Source: GCA-002713455 sp964428745
GTDB taxonomy: Bacteria > Fidelibacterota > Marinisomatia > Marinisomatales > TCS55
NCBI GenBank assembly: GCA_964428745.1
Contig: CAYRYZ010000004.1
Location: 6,331-70,330 of the forward strand
Direction: 5' to 3'
DNA length: 64,000 bases
Below the pieces are notes generated by a model, which did not search any database, had not been told where the DNA came from, and saw only the letters and a list, made by a program, of their open reading frames with translations. Shown piece after piece: positions 54,924 through 63,853 of this stretch. Position numbers and translations under genes: made by a program. The first letter of the stretch is position 1, and each line of letters opens with the position of its first letter.

Positions 54924-55475
54924 ATGGCATCATCCACAACGAAGCAGATTATGGATTCATCAGCCATCAATCGGTCAATCACACGTTTGGCACATGAAAT
55001 TCTTGAGCGTAATAACGGTGCAAAGGATTTAATGTTAATAGGTATTTTAACAAGAGGTGAGCCACTTGCAAAAAGACTCTGTAAGCTAATCAAAAATATA
55101 TCTAAGGTAGATATCCCAATTGGTTTTGTAGATATAACGTTTCATAGAGATGATTTTCGTAGTCGATTAGTGGTCCCTCAGGTAAAAGGTACAAATATTC
55201 AAGATTCGATTAATGAAAAAGTAGTCGTTCTCGTTGATGATGTGTTGTTCACTGGTCGCACAATTCGCGCTGCCATGGATGAGTTAAATGCATTTGGTAG
55301 ACCCAGCAATATTCAATTAGCGGTACTTGTGGATAGAGGTCATAGAGAGTTGCCTATCAGAGCTGACTTCGTTGGAAAAAATATCCCAACCCATGAAGGT
55401 GAGCACGTTAAAGTATGGGTAAAAGAAATAGATAATAAAGATTTAGTTACCCTAAAAAATTATAGTAAAGCTTAA
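54924..55475 (+). CDS. pyrR: Bifunctional pyr operon regulator / uracil phosphoribosyltransferase PyrR
   Basis: A 183-residue PRTase-fold protein. The PRPP motif is VVVLVDDVLFTGRTIRAAMDEL; LMLIGILTRGEPLA and the RSRLVVPQVKGTNI region (flexible loop and basic RNA-contact area) are typical, as is the DRGHRELPIRADFVGKNIPT end. ATG 54924 has an excellent Shine-Dalgarno AAGGAGG (54912-54918) directly behind the attenuator, preferred to the GTG at 54918. It should bind the hairpin at 54812-54845 when UMP is high and favour termination. Confidence 0.95.
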   Translation: MASSTTKQIMDSSAINRSITRLAHEILERNNGAKDLMLIGILTRGEPLAKRLCKLIKNISKVDIPIGFVDITFHRDDFRSRLVVPQVKGTNIQDSINEKVVVLVDDVLFTGRTIRAAMDELNAFGRPSNIQLAVLVDRGHRELPIRADFVGKNIPTHEGEHVKVWVKEIDNKDLVTLKNYSKA

Positions 55476-55477
55476 TT

Positions 55478-56410
55478 ATGCAGAATAAACATTTATTAGG
55501 CTTAGAAAATTATCCTGCTCAAGATATCCAAACAATTATTGATACTGCATTTAGCTTTAAAGAAGTCCTCGAACGCCCTATTAAAAAGGTGCCTTCTCTG
55601 CAGGGAAAAACAATTGTAAATTTATTTTTTGAAAATTCTACTCGTACAAGAATTAGTTTCGAATTGGCTCAAAAAAGACTTAGCGCTGATACAGTAAACT
55701 TTTCAGCATCTACATCGAGCCTAAAAAAAGGTGAAACATTTAAGGATACTTCACAAAATATTGAAGCAATGAAAATCGATGCCGTTGTTATGCGACATCC
55801 AACTCCCGGTTCTCCGCTTCAACTAACAAATTATATTGATTCTATAGTCATTAATGCAGGAGATGGGACACATGAGCATCCCACTCAAGCAATCCTTGAT
55901 ATGACTAGTCTTCAAGAAAAATTTGGATATCTAAAAGGACTAAAAATTGGGATTATTGGAGATATCGCACATAGTAGAGTTGCTTTAAGTAATATTTATG
56001 GACTTAAAATTATGGGCGCAGATGTGACTTTATGTGGTCCATCTACTTTAATACCACCACATGCTGAAGAATTAGGTGTAAAAGTTAATTACAATATAGA
56101 TCAAGTAATTGAATGGGCGGATGCATTAAATGTGTTACGTATACAGAGAGAACGAATGGGTGGTGGAATGATCCCCTCTATAAGAGAATATCGAAATTTA
56201 TTTGGGATAACTACTGAACGTCTTGCAAACCATAAAAAAGAAATAGTTATTATGCATCCAGGCCCCATGAATCGAGGAGTAGAGATTGATAGTTCTATAG
56301 CAGATAGTGATCAGGCAATCATACTTGACCAAGTATTGAATGGGGTTGCTTCGAGAATGGCGATATTATATTTACTTTTGGGTGGTAAAGAAAGTGGAGA
56401 CAATAAATAA
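55478..56410 (+). CDS. pyrB: Aspartate carbamoyltransferase, catalytic subunit
   Basis: A 310-residue enzyme forming carbamoyl-aspartate, the committed step of UMP synthesis. The carbamoyl-phosphate motif is FENSTRTRISFELA, with SLKKGETFKDT, MRHPTPGSP and DGTHEHPTQAILD; MHPGPMNRG near the C-terminus. No regulatory pyrI subunit follows, which fits control through PyrR. It starts 2 bases after pyrR. Confidence 0.96.
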   Translation: MQNKHLLGLENYPAQDIQTIIDTAFSFKEVLERPIKKVPSLQGKTIVNLFFENSTRTRISFELAQKRLSADTVNFSASTSSLKKGETFKDTSQNIEAMKIDAVVMRHPTPGSPLQLTNYIDSIVINAGDGTHEHPTQAILDMTSLQEKFGYLKGLKIGIIGDIAHSRVALSNIYGLKIMGADVTLCGPSTLIPPHAEELGVKVNYNIDQVIEWADALNVLRIQRERMGGGMIPSIREYRNLFGITTERLANHKKEIVIMHPGPMNRGVEIDSSIADSDQAIILDQVLNGVASRMAILYLLLGGKESGDNK

Positions 56411-56411
56411 G

Positions 56412-57704
56412 ATGAAAATATCAAGATTAAATAAAAATATAGCCCTGATGGGTGGTACTATTTTAGATCCTATTAATGGAAATGAGAAAAAGGGAAATGT
56501 TCATATTGTTGATGGGAAAATCAAATCAATTGCTAATAAAAAACCTCCGAAAAGTGCTACAATAATTGATTGTAAAGGATTAATTATAACTCACGGTTTT
56601 TGTGATATTCATTCACATTTCCGTGAACCGGGCCGAGAAGATAAAGAGACTCTTGAATCTGGGGCTATTGCAGCATTGGCTGGAGGTTTTACAAGAGTTT
56701 GTGTTATGCCTAATACTGATCCTCCGATAGATTCTCCAGAATCCATCCGATATATTGTGGATCGTTCCGAAGAATGTCCGGTATATATACATCCTATTGG
56801 GGCTATTTCCAAAAATCAACATGGAGAAGAGTTGACTGAAATGGCGCTTATGATCTCTGAAGGAGCTGTGGCATTTAGTGACGATGGACTTCCAGTTACA
56901 GATAGTAGAATTATGAGAAATGCCTTAGAATACGCAAATATGCTTGGCACACCATTAATCAACCATGCCGAAGATCTTTGTCTTAAACAAGATGGAGTTA
57001 TGCATGAGGGCACTATATCTACACAACTTGGTTTGCCCTCGAGTCCAGATCTTACAGAATCCAATATGGTCCATCGAGATTTAGAATTATCTGAACTAAC
57101 AGGCGCAAGGTTACACGTACCACATGTTAGCTCTGCTAAATCTATTGATCATATTAGAAAAATAAAGGAAAATAATTTAAAAATATCAGCAGAAGTTTCT
57201 CCGCATCATTTATTTTTTACCGATGAAGATCTTGTTACATTTGATACAAATTTAAAGGTTGCACCGCCGATAAGGTCTAGATCTGATAGAAAATCACTAA
57301 TAAAAGCATTAAAAGATGGAACTATTGATTGTATAGCTACAGATCATGCTCCTCATACGATAGAAGATAAAGAAGCTACATTTGATTTAGCTCCTTTTGG
57401 CATGATCGGCCTCGAATCTTGCTTTGGTGCTGTATATAAAACCATGGTAGTTGAGAATAATATGAAAAGAACTGAATTAGTAAAAGCGCTAACAGTGAAC
57501 CCAAGAAAAATTATGGGTTTTGATTATGATTTATTAAAGATAGGAAAAGAGGCGGAGATTACAGTTTTTGATCCTCATAAAGGTTGGATTTTTAATTATA
57601 ATAATATCTATTCAAAATCTAAGAATTCACCATTCCTAGATAGAAAAATGTTTGGACATGTAGAATACACAATTGTTAAAGGTCATATAGCTAATAATAA
57701 TTAA
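56412..57704 (+). CDS. pyrC: Dihydroorotase
   Basis: A 430-residue metal-dependent amidohydrolase closing carbamoyl-aspartate to dihydroorotate. Metal ligands: DIHSHFREPG (HxH), HAED, HVSSA; and ATDHAPH with the catalytic Asp. The class I (long) type, as usually found next to pyrB. ATG 56412, just after the pyrB stop, was chosen; an in-frame start at 56340 would overlap pyrB by about 70 bases. Confidence 0.95.
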   Translation: MKISRLNKNIALMGGTILDPINGNEKKGNVHIVDGKIKSIANKKPPKSATIIDCKGLIITHGFCDIHSHFREPGREDKETLESGAIAALAGGFTRVCVMPNTDPPIDSPESIRYIVDRSEECPVYIHPIGAISKNQHGEELTEMALMISEGAVAFSDDGLPVTDSRIMRNALEYANMLGTPLINHAEDLCLKQDGVMHEGTISTQLGLPSSPDLTESNMVHRDLELSELTGARLHVPHVSSAKSIDHIRKIKENNLKISAEVSPHHLFFTDEDLVTFDTNLKVAPPIRSRSDRKSLIKALKDGTIDCIATDHAPHTIEDKEATFDLAPFGMIGLESCFGAVYKTMVVENNMKRTELVKALTVNPRKIMGFDYDLLKIGKEAEITVFDPHKGWIFNYNNIYSKSKNSPFLDRKMFGHVEYTIVKGHIANNN

Positions 57705-57725
57705 TTTCCTCTTTATGAATTATGG

Positions 57726-57755
57726 TTGACTATGATGTGCTGTCTAGTCTAATAT
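57726..57755 (+). promoter_or_regulatory. Sigma-70-type promoter of the ribosomal protein operon
   Basis: TTGACT (57726-57731), an 18-base spacer, TAATAT (57750-57755), about 24 bases ahead of the rplM start. It is one of the best promoter matches in the window and separates pyrRBC from rplM onward. Confidence 0.6.
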
Positions 57756-57778
57756 TTCCGGCTAATATTGAACTGAAA

Positions 57779-58210
57779 ATGAACAAAACAAGATCGCTAA
57801 AATCAGGTGAAATAAACAAAGATTGGTATGTTGCTAATGCCGAAGGAAAAACGCTTGGTCGTTTTGCCAGTGAGGTTGCTAAAATACTACGAGGCAAACA
57901 TAAACCAACGTTTACCCCACACATGGATATGGGTGATTTTGTTGTTGTTGTAAATGCAGATAAAGTGAGTGTTTCAGGTAAGAAAGATTTCCAGAAGACT
58001 TATTTTAAACATTCAGAGTATATTGGCTCTTCAACATTTACTAAATTAGATCATCTACGTAAAACACACCCTGAAAGAATTGTTGAAAAAGCAGTATGGG
58101 GTATGTTGCCAAAAAACAAACTGGGGCGCTCTATCATCAAACATCTAAAGGTTTATTCAGGGCCTAAACATCCGCATATGGCTCAACAGCCAAAAGTATT
58201 AGATATTTAA
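57779..58210 (+). CDS. rplM: 50S ribosomal protein L13
   Basis: A 143-residue ribosomal protein; DWYVANAEGKTLGRFASEVAKILRGKHKPTF and the end YSGPKHPHMAQQPK are characteristic. An in-frame start at 57722 would include the promoter, so ATG 57779 was chosen. It overlaps rpsI by one base. Confidence 0.96.
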   Translation: MNKTRSLKSGEINKDWYVANAEGKTLGRFASEVAKILRGKHKPTFTPHMDMGDFVVVVNADKVSVSGKKDFQKTYFKHSEYIGSSTFTKLDHLRKTHPERIVEKAVWGMLPKNKLGRSIIKHLKVYSGPKHPHMAQQPKVLDI

Positions 58211-58605
58211 TGGCCAATAAAGCAGTATATAATGCAATTGGCCGTAGAAAAGACTCTATAGCTCGAATCTATTTAACACCAGGCAAGGGAAAAATTACTA
58301 TTAATGATCGCCCTTTTAAAGATTATGTTTGCCGTGAAAGTTTAGGAATAGTGGTTACACAACCTCTAAACATTGTTGGGCAAAGAGACTCTTATGATAT
58401 TTCGATTATTGTAAAAGGTGGAGGCCTATCGGGGCAAGCTGGTGCAATTCGATTAGGCATTGCTAGGGCATTAAACCAAGTTAGCGCTGATTTTCGTCCG
58501 GCATTAAAGGAAGCGGGATTTTTGACACGCGATGCACGTGAAGTAGAGCGTAAAAAATATGGTCAACCAGGTGCTCGTAAAAAATTTCAATTTTCTAAAC
58601 GGTAA
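58210..58605 (+). CDS. rpsI: 30S ribosomal protein S9
   Basis: A 131-residue protein with AIGRRKDSIARIYLTPGKGKITIN at the start, KGGGLSGQAGAIRLGIARAL in the middle and the basic tail ending GARKKFQFSKR that reaches the P-site tRNA. It is translationally coupled to rplM. Confidence 0.97.
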   Translation: MANKAVYNAIGRRKDSIARIYLTPGKGKITINDRPFKDYVCRESLGIVVTQPLNIVGQRDSYDISIIVKGGGLSGQAGAIRLGIARALNQVSADFRPALKEAGFLTRDAREVERKKYGQPGARKKFQFSKR

Positions 58606-58610
58606 TTAAT

Positions 58611-59444
58611 ATGGCAAAAGTAAAATTTGAAGATTTATTAATTACGGGTGCACATTACGGGCATGTTACTCGGAAATGGCATCCTAGCTATAAACCTTTT
58701 ATCCTAATGGAAAAAAATGGCGTACACATAATTAATTTAGAAGAAACACTGCGTTTATTAGATAAAGCTTTAGATTATATTGAAACTAAAACAAAAAATA
58801 AAGCTGAATTTTTATTTGTTGGTACAAAAAAACAGGCAAAAGATATTGTGCAACAAGAGGCTGATCGTTGCTCTATGTTTTATGTAGTTGAACGTTGGTT
58901 AGGCGGAACTCTAACTAATTTTTCAACAATTAAGAAAAGTATCAAGAGGTTGAATTTACTTGAGAAAGAAGGTTCTCAGATTTATGAGAATCAGACAAAA
59001 AAAGAAATTCAAATGTTGAATAGAGAGAGAATTAAACTTTCAGATCAACATAGAGGAATTAAAGATATGCGGAGGCTGCCAGATGCAGCAATTATAGTAG
59101 ATGCAAAATTAGAATCCACAGCTGTAAATGAAGCAAACCGTTTAGGAATCCCAATAATTGCACTAATAGACTCTAATACTGATCCTAGTAATATTGATTA
59201 TCCTATTCCAGCTAACGATGATTCAATCAGAACAATACAGTTAATTATGACTACAATAGCCGATACTATTTTAGAATCAAGAACAGATAAAAAAACTAAA
59301 CCATCAAATAATAAAACTGATGCTAATAATCTTAGAAAAGATGAATCAACAAAAGTTGAAGTTTCTAAAAAATTAGATAAAGAATCTATAGCTGAAAATG
59401 AGAATAAAGAGAAACCTGTTCAAGAGGTTGCAGAACATAAATGA
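58611..59444 (+). CDS. rpsB: 30S ribosomal protein S2
   Basis: A 277-residue S2: FEDLLITGAHYGHVTRKWHPSYKPFI, the coiled-coil region about residues 100-150, and RLGIPIIALIDSNTDPSNIDYPIPANDDS. After the conserved fold (about residue 222) there is a charged, low-complexity tail of about 55 residues rich in Lys, Asn and Glu, longer than in many species. It overlaps tsf by 4 bases. Confidence 0.97.
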   Translation: MAKVKFEDLLITGAHYGHVTRKWHPSYKPFILMEKNGVHIINLEETLRLLDKALDYIETKTKNKAEFLFVGTKKQAKDIVQQEADRCSMFYVVERWLGGTLTNFSTIKKSIKRLNLLEKEGSQIYENQTKKEIQMLNRERIKLSDQHRGIKDMRRLPDAAIIVDAKLESTAVNEANRLGIPIIALIDSNTDPSNIDYPIPANDDSIRTIQLIMTTIADTILESRTDKKTKPSNNKTDANNLRKDESTKVEVSKKLDKESIAENENKEKPVQEVAEHK

Positions 59445-60058
59445 CTATTGATGCATCAATAGTAAAGCAGCTTAGAGAAAAAACAGGCGTAGGTATGATG
59501 GACTGCAAAAAAGCCCTAGTTGAGACCGCTGGTAATGTAGATGAAGCAATAAATTATTTAAGAAAGTCAGGTATCGCGAAGGCTGAAAAAAAAGGTGATA
59601 GAGTAGCCAAAGAAGGTTTGGTATTTTCTTATATCCATCATGGAGGGCGCTTGGGTGTATTGGTTGAATTGAATTGTGAGACAGATTTTGTAGCAAAGAC
59701 AGATGGGTTTTCTGACCTGGCACATAATATTGCTATGCAAATTGCTGCGACCAATCCTCTAACAATTACACGCGATGAGTTTGATCAACCTTTATTAGAT
59801 AAAGAAAAAGAAATTTTTTCTGATCAAGCAAAAAAGTCAGGGAAGCCAAAAGAAATTATTGATAAAATTGTAGAAGGTAGGTTTGAAAAATTTTATGCTG
59901 AGTCATGTTTATTGGAACAGCATTTTATAAAAGATCCTGATAGAAAAATTAGTGATCTAATAACCGATGCTGTGTCAACTTTAGGTGAAAATATTGTAAT
60001 AAATCGATTTTCACGATTTTCTGTAGGCGAATCCAACCAAACCGAAAAATCTAAGTAA
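59441..60058 (+). CDS. tsf: Translation elongation factor Ts
   Basis: A 205-residue GDP/GTP exchange factor for EF-Tu. KQLREKTGVGMMDCKKALVET opens the UBA-like domain; CETDFVAKTDGFSDLAHNIAMQIAA is the core motif. It is shorter than the E. coli form, consistent with a single dimerisation-type core domain. Coupled to rpsB. Confidence 0.96.
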   Translation: MTIDASIVKQLREKTGVGMMDCKKALVETAGNVDEAINYLRKSGIAKAEKKGDRVAKEGLVFSYIHHGGRLGVLVELNCETDFVAKTDGFSDLAHNIAMQIAATNPLTITRDEFDQPLLDKEKEIFSDQAKKSGKPKEIIDKIVEGRFEKFYAESCLLEQHFIKDPDRKISDLITDAVSTLGENIVINRFSRFSVGESNQTEKSK

Positions 60059-60063
60059 TATAC

Positions 60064-60780
60064 ATGCCTGGTCCTGCGTACAGGCGAATTCTTCTAAAAA
60101 TAAGTGGCGAGGTCCTCGCTGGTGAGCAACAGTTTGGTATTGATCCTGCAATGGCCTCACGTCTTGCATCAGAAATTCAATCTATTCATAAATTAAATGT
60201 TAGAATTGGGCTAATTATAGGTGCTGGAAATATTTTTCGTGGAATGGAGGCAGCTGCTAAAGGTATGGAACGCGTCACAGGTGATTATTTAGGAATGCTA
60301 GCAACGATTATGAATGCTATTAGTCTTCAAGATGCATTGGAAAATATCGGAGTTGAGACAAGAACGCTATCAGCAATAACAGTTTCTCAAATTTCTGAAC
60401 CATATATAAGACGCAGAGCATTACGCCATTTAGATAAAAATCGTGTTGTAATCGTAGCTGGAGGTACTGGAAATCCATATTTTACTACAGATACTGCTGC
60501 TGCACTCAGAGCAACAGAACTAAAGGCAGAAGTACTTTTAAAGGGCACAAAAGTTGATGGTGTCTATGATAAAGATCCAATTATAAATGGAGGTGCAATT
60601 AAATATGATGAAATAACATACTCAGAAATATTAAATAAAAATATTCGTGTTATGGATTTAACTGCTATTACATTATGCAAAGAAAATTCTTTACCAATTC
60701 AAGTTTTTAATATCAACAATAGTGGCGATTTGAAAAAAATAATTCTCGGTGAATCGATTGGAACAATGATCAAGGAATAA
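60064..60780 (+). CDS. pyrH: Uridylate kinase
   Basis: A 238-residue amino acid kinase-fold UMP kinase: RILLKISGEVLAG, GLIIGAGNIFRG, GNPYFTTDTAAALRA and KVDGVYDKDP. It phosphorylates UMP to UDP, the step after the pathway started by pyrB/pyrC upstream. The order rpsB-tsf-pyrH-frr is highly conserved. Confidence 0.97.
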   Translation: MPGPAYRRILLKISGEVLAGEQQFGIDPAMASRLASEIQSIHKLNVRIGLIIGAGNIFRGMEAAAKGMERVTGDYLGMLATIMNAISLQDALENIGVETRTLSAITVSQISEPYIRRRALRHLDKNRVVIVAGGTGNPYFTTDTAAALRATELKAEVLLKGTKVDGVYDKDPIINGGAIKYDEITYSEILNKNIRVMDLTAITLCKENSLPIQVFNINNSGDLKKIILGESIGTMIKE

Positions 60781-60782
60781 AC

Positions 60783-61340
60783 ATGTTTGAAGAAATTAAT
60801 AAAGATGCGATACACAGAATGGATCAAGCCGTTAAACATGCGCGCACAGAGTTAACAAAAGTTAGAACAGGTAGAGCAAATCCAGATATACTTAATTCCA
60901 TTCAGATTGAATATTATGACTCGATGATGCCTTTAAATCAAGTCTCAACTATTTCTGTTCCTGAGCCTCGACTTATTACATTACAACCATTTGAAAAATC
61001 TTTAATTCCAGAAATTGAAAAGGCTATTATGGATTCTAACTTGGGATTAACTCCGAGCAATAATGGTACCTCAGTTCTAATCCCAATTCCACAACTATCT
61101 GAAGAGCGAAGGAAAGACTTAATTAAATATGTTCATCAGTTGATTGAAGAAGGAAGAGTCGCAGTTAGGAATGTTCGTAGAGATGTTCTTCATAATATTA
61201 AAGAATCTGGAAAAGAAGGTCACGTATCTGAAGATGAAATACATCGTCAAGAAGTAGAAATTCAGACACTAACTGACTCTCATATTTCTTCGTTGAATGA
61301 ATTACAAGATTTTAAAGAAAAAGAACTTTTAGAAAATTAA
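60783..61340 (+). CDS. frr: Ribosome recycling factor
   Basis: A 185-residue three-helix-bundle protein that splits post-termination ribosomes with EF-G. KVRTGRANPDIL, TISVPEPRLITLQPFEKSLIPEIEKAI and VAVRNVRRDVLHNIK are typical. Last gene of the operon; a terminator follows. Confidence 0.97.
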   Translation: MFEEINKDAIHRMDQAVKHARTELTKVRTGRANPDILNSIQIEYYDSMMPLNQVSTISVPEPRLITLQPFEKSLIPEIEKAIMDSNLGLTPSNNGTSVLIPIPQLSEERRKDLIKYVHQLIEEGRVAVRNVRRDVLHNIKESGKEGHVSEDEIHRQEVEIQTLTDSHISSLNELQDFKEKELLEN

Positions 61341-61367
61341 AAACCCCGACTAATATCGGGGCTTTTA
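61341..61367. terminator. Bidirectional rho-independent terminator between frr and nrdJ
   Basis: AAA-CCCCGA (61344-61349), loop CTAATA, TCGGGG (61356-61361) and CTTTT. With A-rich sequence on the left and T-rich on the right, it can end both the frr operon and the convergent nrdJ transcript. Confidence 0.85.
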
Positions 61368-61423
61368 ATTTTTCCAAGTAGAAAAGTTATTACTTGTATT
61401 CTATAATAGTAATATTAGTGAGT

Positions 61424-63853
61424 TTACTCACATTTGGAAAATCCACATCCTGGGCACGTAACACATCCTCCTTCATGCATAACAGAACTTCCGCAGTCAG
61501 GACATGTTGTTATATTTTTAAATGTAAAATCAGTTACATTATTTTCATTCTTTGTAGCTTCTTCAGAGGTGGCCATAGTGATTGTAGTTTTTCTTGAGTC
61601 TTCATTCTGTGCTTTTGATTTATCACCATCTTTTGATTCTGAATTTTCGTTGAGATAATCGTCAAGGGCTTTCCCGATTGCATCTGGCGTTGAAAGGACA
61701 AGACGTCCATCTTCCCAAGTTGGGTTTGGCCCGCTAATACCTTTTAATTGCTTAATTATAGCGAGTGGATCCACACCAGATCGTAGTGCTAACGAAATCA
61801 ATCGACTAATAGCTTCAGATTGGGCGGCAGCATTCCCTCCAGCTTTACCTATTGTTGTGAATACTTCGCATAATCCATTATCATCTTCATTGATAGTAAT
61901 ATAGAGTGTCCCCTCTCCAGTTCGTATCCGACGTGTGATTCCAGATGTGGAGTTAGGTCGAAGTCTTGGTCTTTTTTCTTCACGTTGAGTAGGTGTTGCA
62001 TTTTGCTCATCTTGCTTTTGTTCTGTTTCTTCTGTAATCAGGATACCTTCTCTCGATCCTTCTCTATAGACTGTGATACCTTTAAGATTAGCTTTGTAGG
62101 CAGTCATATAAATATCTGCAACGGTTTCTTTTTGGATATTTTCCTTAAGGTTTACTGTTGATGATATTGAACTATCAATATATTTTTGAATAACACCTTG
62201 CATTTTTACTCTAAAGTAAGGATCAATATCATGAGCGGTGACAACATGATCTGGGAGATCATTATCAGTTCCAAATAATTTTTCAATAATTGGATGATAT
62301 ACCTTATACTCATCAAATTCTCTACCAAATCCATCATTTTTCTTTACGCGTCTCTTGTATGAAGTAGCAAAAATCGGTTCAATTCCTGACGTAACTCTTG
62401 CAACAATGGCACCACTTCCAGTTGGAGGGACTGTTAATACTGTTGAATTTCTGATTCCTGTCTCACTGATACTCTTTTTTAGATGCTTCGGTAAATTTTT
62501 AATAAATTCACTTTTCCTAAAACCTTTCCAATCAAAATTTGGGAAGACACCTTTTTCTTCAGCGAGATTATTGCTGGTCTCATACGCGGTGTCTCGGAAA
62601 ATTTTCATAACCTGATCTACTGTTTGAATCGCATCTTCACTATCATATTTTACACCCATACGAACCAACATATCTCCTAGGCCCAAGATGCCAAGTCCAA
62701 TCCGTCGATCATTTTGGGCATTTTGTTTTTGAGATTCCAGCGCATGACGATCTAAATTATAATCGATTACATTATCTAGAAAACGTGTAGCAACCTGAAC
62801 AGTATCTTTAAATTCGTCAACTTGGAAATTTTTTTCATCATCCACAAATCTTTCTAAATTGATTGAGCCAAGATTGCAACAACCTCCATCAGGTAGAGGT
62901 TGTTCCGCACAGGGGTTAGTTGACACTAATGGGCTACAGTATTCAGCGTTATGATAATTTGTCATTGTATCCCAAAATAATAGGCCTGGTTCTGCACTAG
63001 AATGAGCATGATCAATGATTTTTTGCCAGAGGTCTTTTGCATTAACTGTTTTATATACTTTCTTTTCCCACTTAAGGTCAAACTCTGAATCATTTTCAAC
63101 CGCTTCCATAAATTCATCGGTAAGTAATACTGAAATATTTGAATATTTAACCATATTGATATCACCCGTTTTGATCTCAATAAATTTTTCGATATCTGGA
63201 TGATCAATTCTTAATGTTTGCATATTTGCTCCGCGTCGACCATGTTGAGCAATTGTATTAGTATTCTCACTAAATAGATTCATAAAGCCAACTGGGCCAC
63301 ATGACTCTCCTCCGGTACCTATGATTGCGTCGCCAGAAGGTCTTAAAACAGAAAGGTCATGCCCACAACCTCCGCCAAACTTATAAGTTTTAGCTTCTTC
63401 TTGAATGGTTTTATAAATAGCATTAATTGAATCATTTTCGATGCCGACGACATAGCAGTTGTTTAGTGTTGTGGTAATATCATCTCTTCCAGCACCATGC
63501 ATTATTCTTCCGCCAGGTGTGAATTTGAAATCTTCTAAAATAGAATAAAATTTCTTTTTCCAAGTCTCTCTAAGTTTTTTATTTGACTCAACACTTGCTA
63601 AAGCTTTTGATTGTCTTTGCCAAAGTTCATATGGATGACTTTCCCATGGTGCTAGATATTTATTTTTTAACACATCTGCACCAAGAGTATCTCCATCGTA
63701 ATAATTTTCAATTTCATAAGGGGTTAACTTGTTGGAAGTATCTTGCTCGTTAACTTCTTTAGTTAACTCGCGGACTGTCTCTTCAACTATATTTTTTATT
63801 TCGCCCGTAGATTTTTTACCCGCGGGAAAATTGAGTTCAATCGCTTCTGCCAT
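61424..63853 (-). CDS. nrdJ: Vitamin B12-dependent (class II) ribonucleoside-diphosphate reductase
   Basis: An 809-residue adenosylcobalamin-dependent RNR making deoxyribonucleotides without oxygen or a metal-radical subunit. Active-site Cys are visible in NNCYVVGIEND and in STNPCAEQPLPDGGCCNLGS (about residue 315), with the C-terminal catalytic loop VPPTGSGAIVARVTSGIEPIFA. The end has EVFTTIGKAGGNAAAQSEAISR and a Cys-rich tail CPDCGSS...CPGCGFSKCE that supplies the reducing thiols or binds zinc. It is the only minus-strand gene, convergent to frr. A Shine-Dalgarno-like AAAGGA lies about 10 bases before the start. Confidence 0.95.
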   Translation of the reverse strand: MAEAIELNFPAGKKSTGEIKNIVEETVRELTKEVNEQDTSNKLTPYEIENYYDGDTLGADVLKNKYLAPWESHPYELWQRQSKALASVESNKKLRETWKKKFYSILEDFKFTPGGRIMHGAGRDDITTTLNNCYVVGIENDSINAIYKTIQEEAKTYKFGGGCGHDLSVLRPSGDAIIGTGGESCGPVGFMNLFSENTNTIAQHGRRGANMQTLRIDHPDIEKFIEIKTGDINMVKYSNISVLLTDEFMEAVENDSEFDLKWEKKVYKTVNAKDLWQKIIDHAHSSAEPGLLFWDTMTNYHNAEYCSPLVSTNPCAEQPLPDGGCCNLGSINLERFVDDEKNFQVDEFKDTVQVATRFLDNVIDYNLDRHALESQKQNAQNDRRIGLGILGLGDMLVRMGVKYDSEDAIQTVDQVMKIFRDTAYETSNNLAEEKGVFPNFDWKGFRKSEFIKNLPKHLKKSISETGIRNSTVLTVPPTGSGAIVARVTSGIEPIFATSYKRRVKKNDGFGREFDEYKVYHPIIEKLFGTDNDLPDHVVTAHDIDPYFRVKMQGVIQKYIDSSISSTVNLKENIQKETVADIYMTAYKANLKGITVYREGSREGILITEETEQKQDEQNATPTQREEKRPRLRPNSTSGITRRIRTGEGTLYITINEDDNGLCEVFTTIGKAGGNAAAQSEAISRLISLALRSGVDPLAIIKQLKGISGPNPTWEDGRLVLSTPDAIGKALDDYLNENSESKDGDKSKAQNEDSRKTTITMATSEEATKNENNVTDFTFKNITTCPDCGSSVMHEGGCVTCPGCGFSKCE

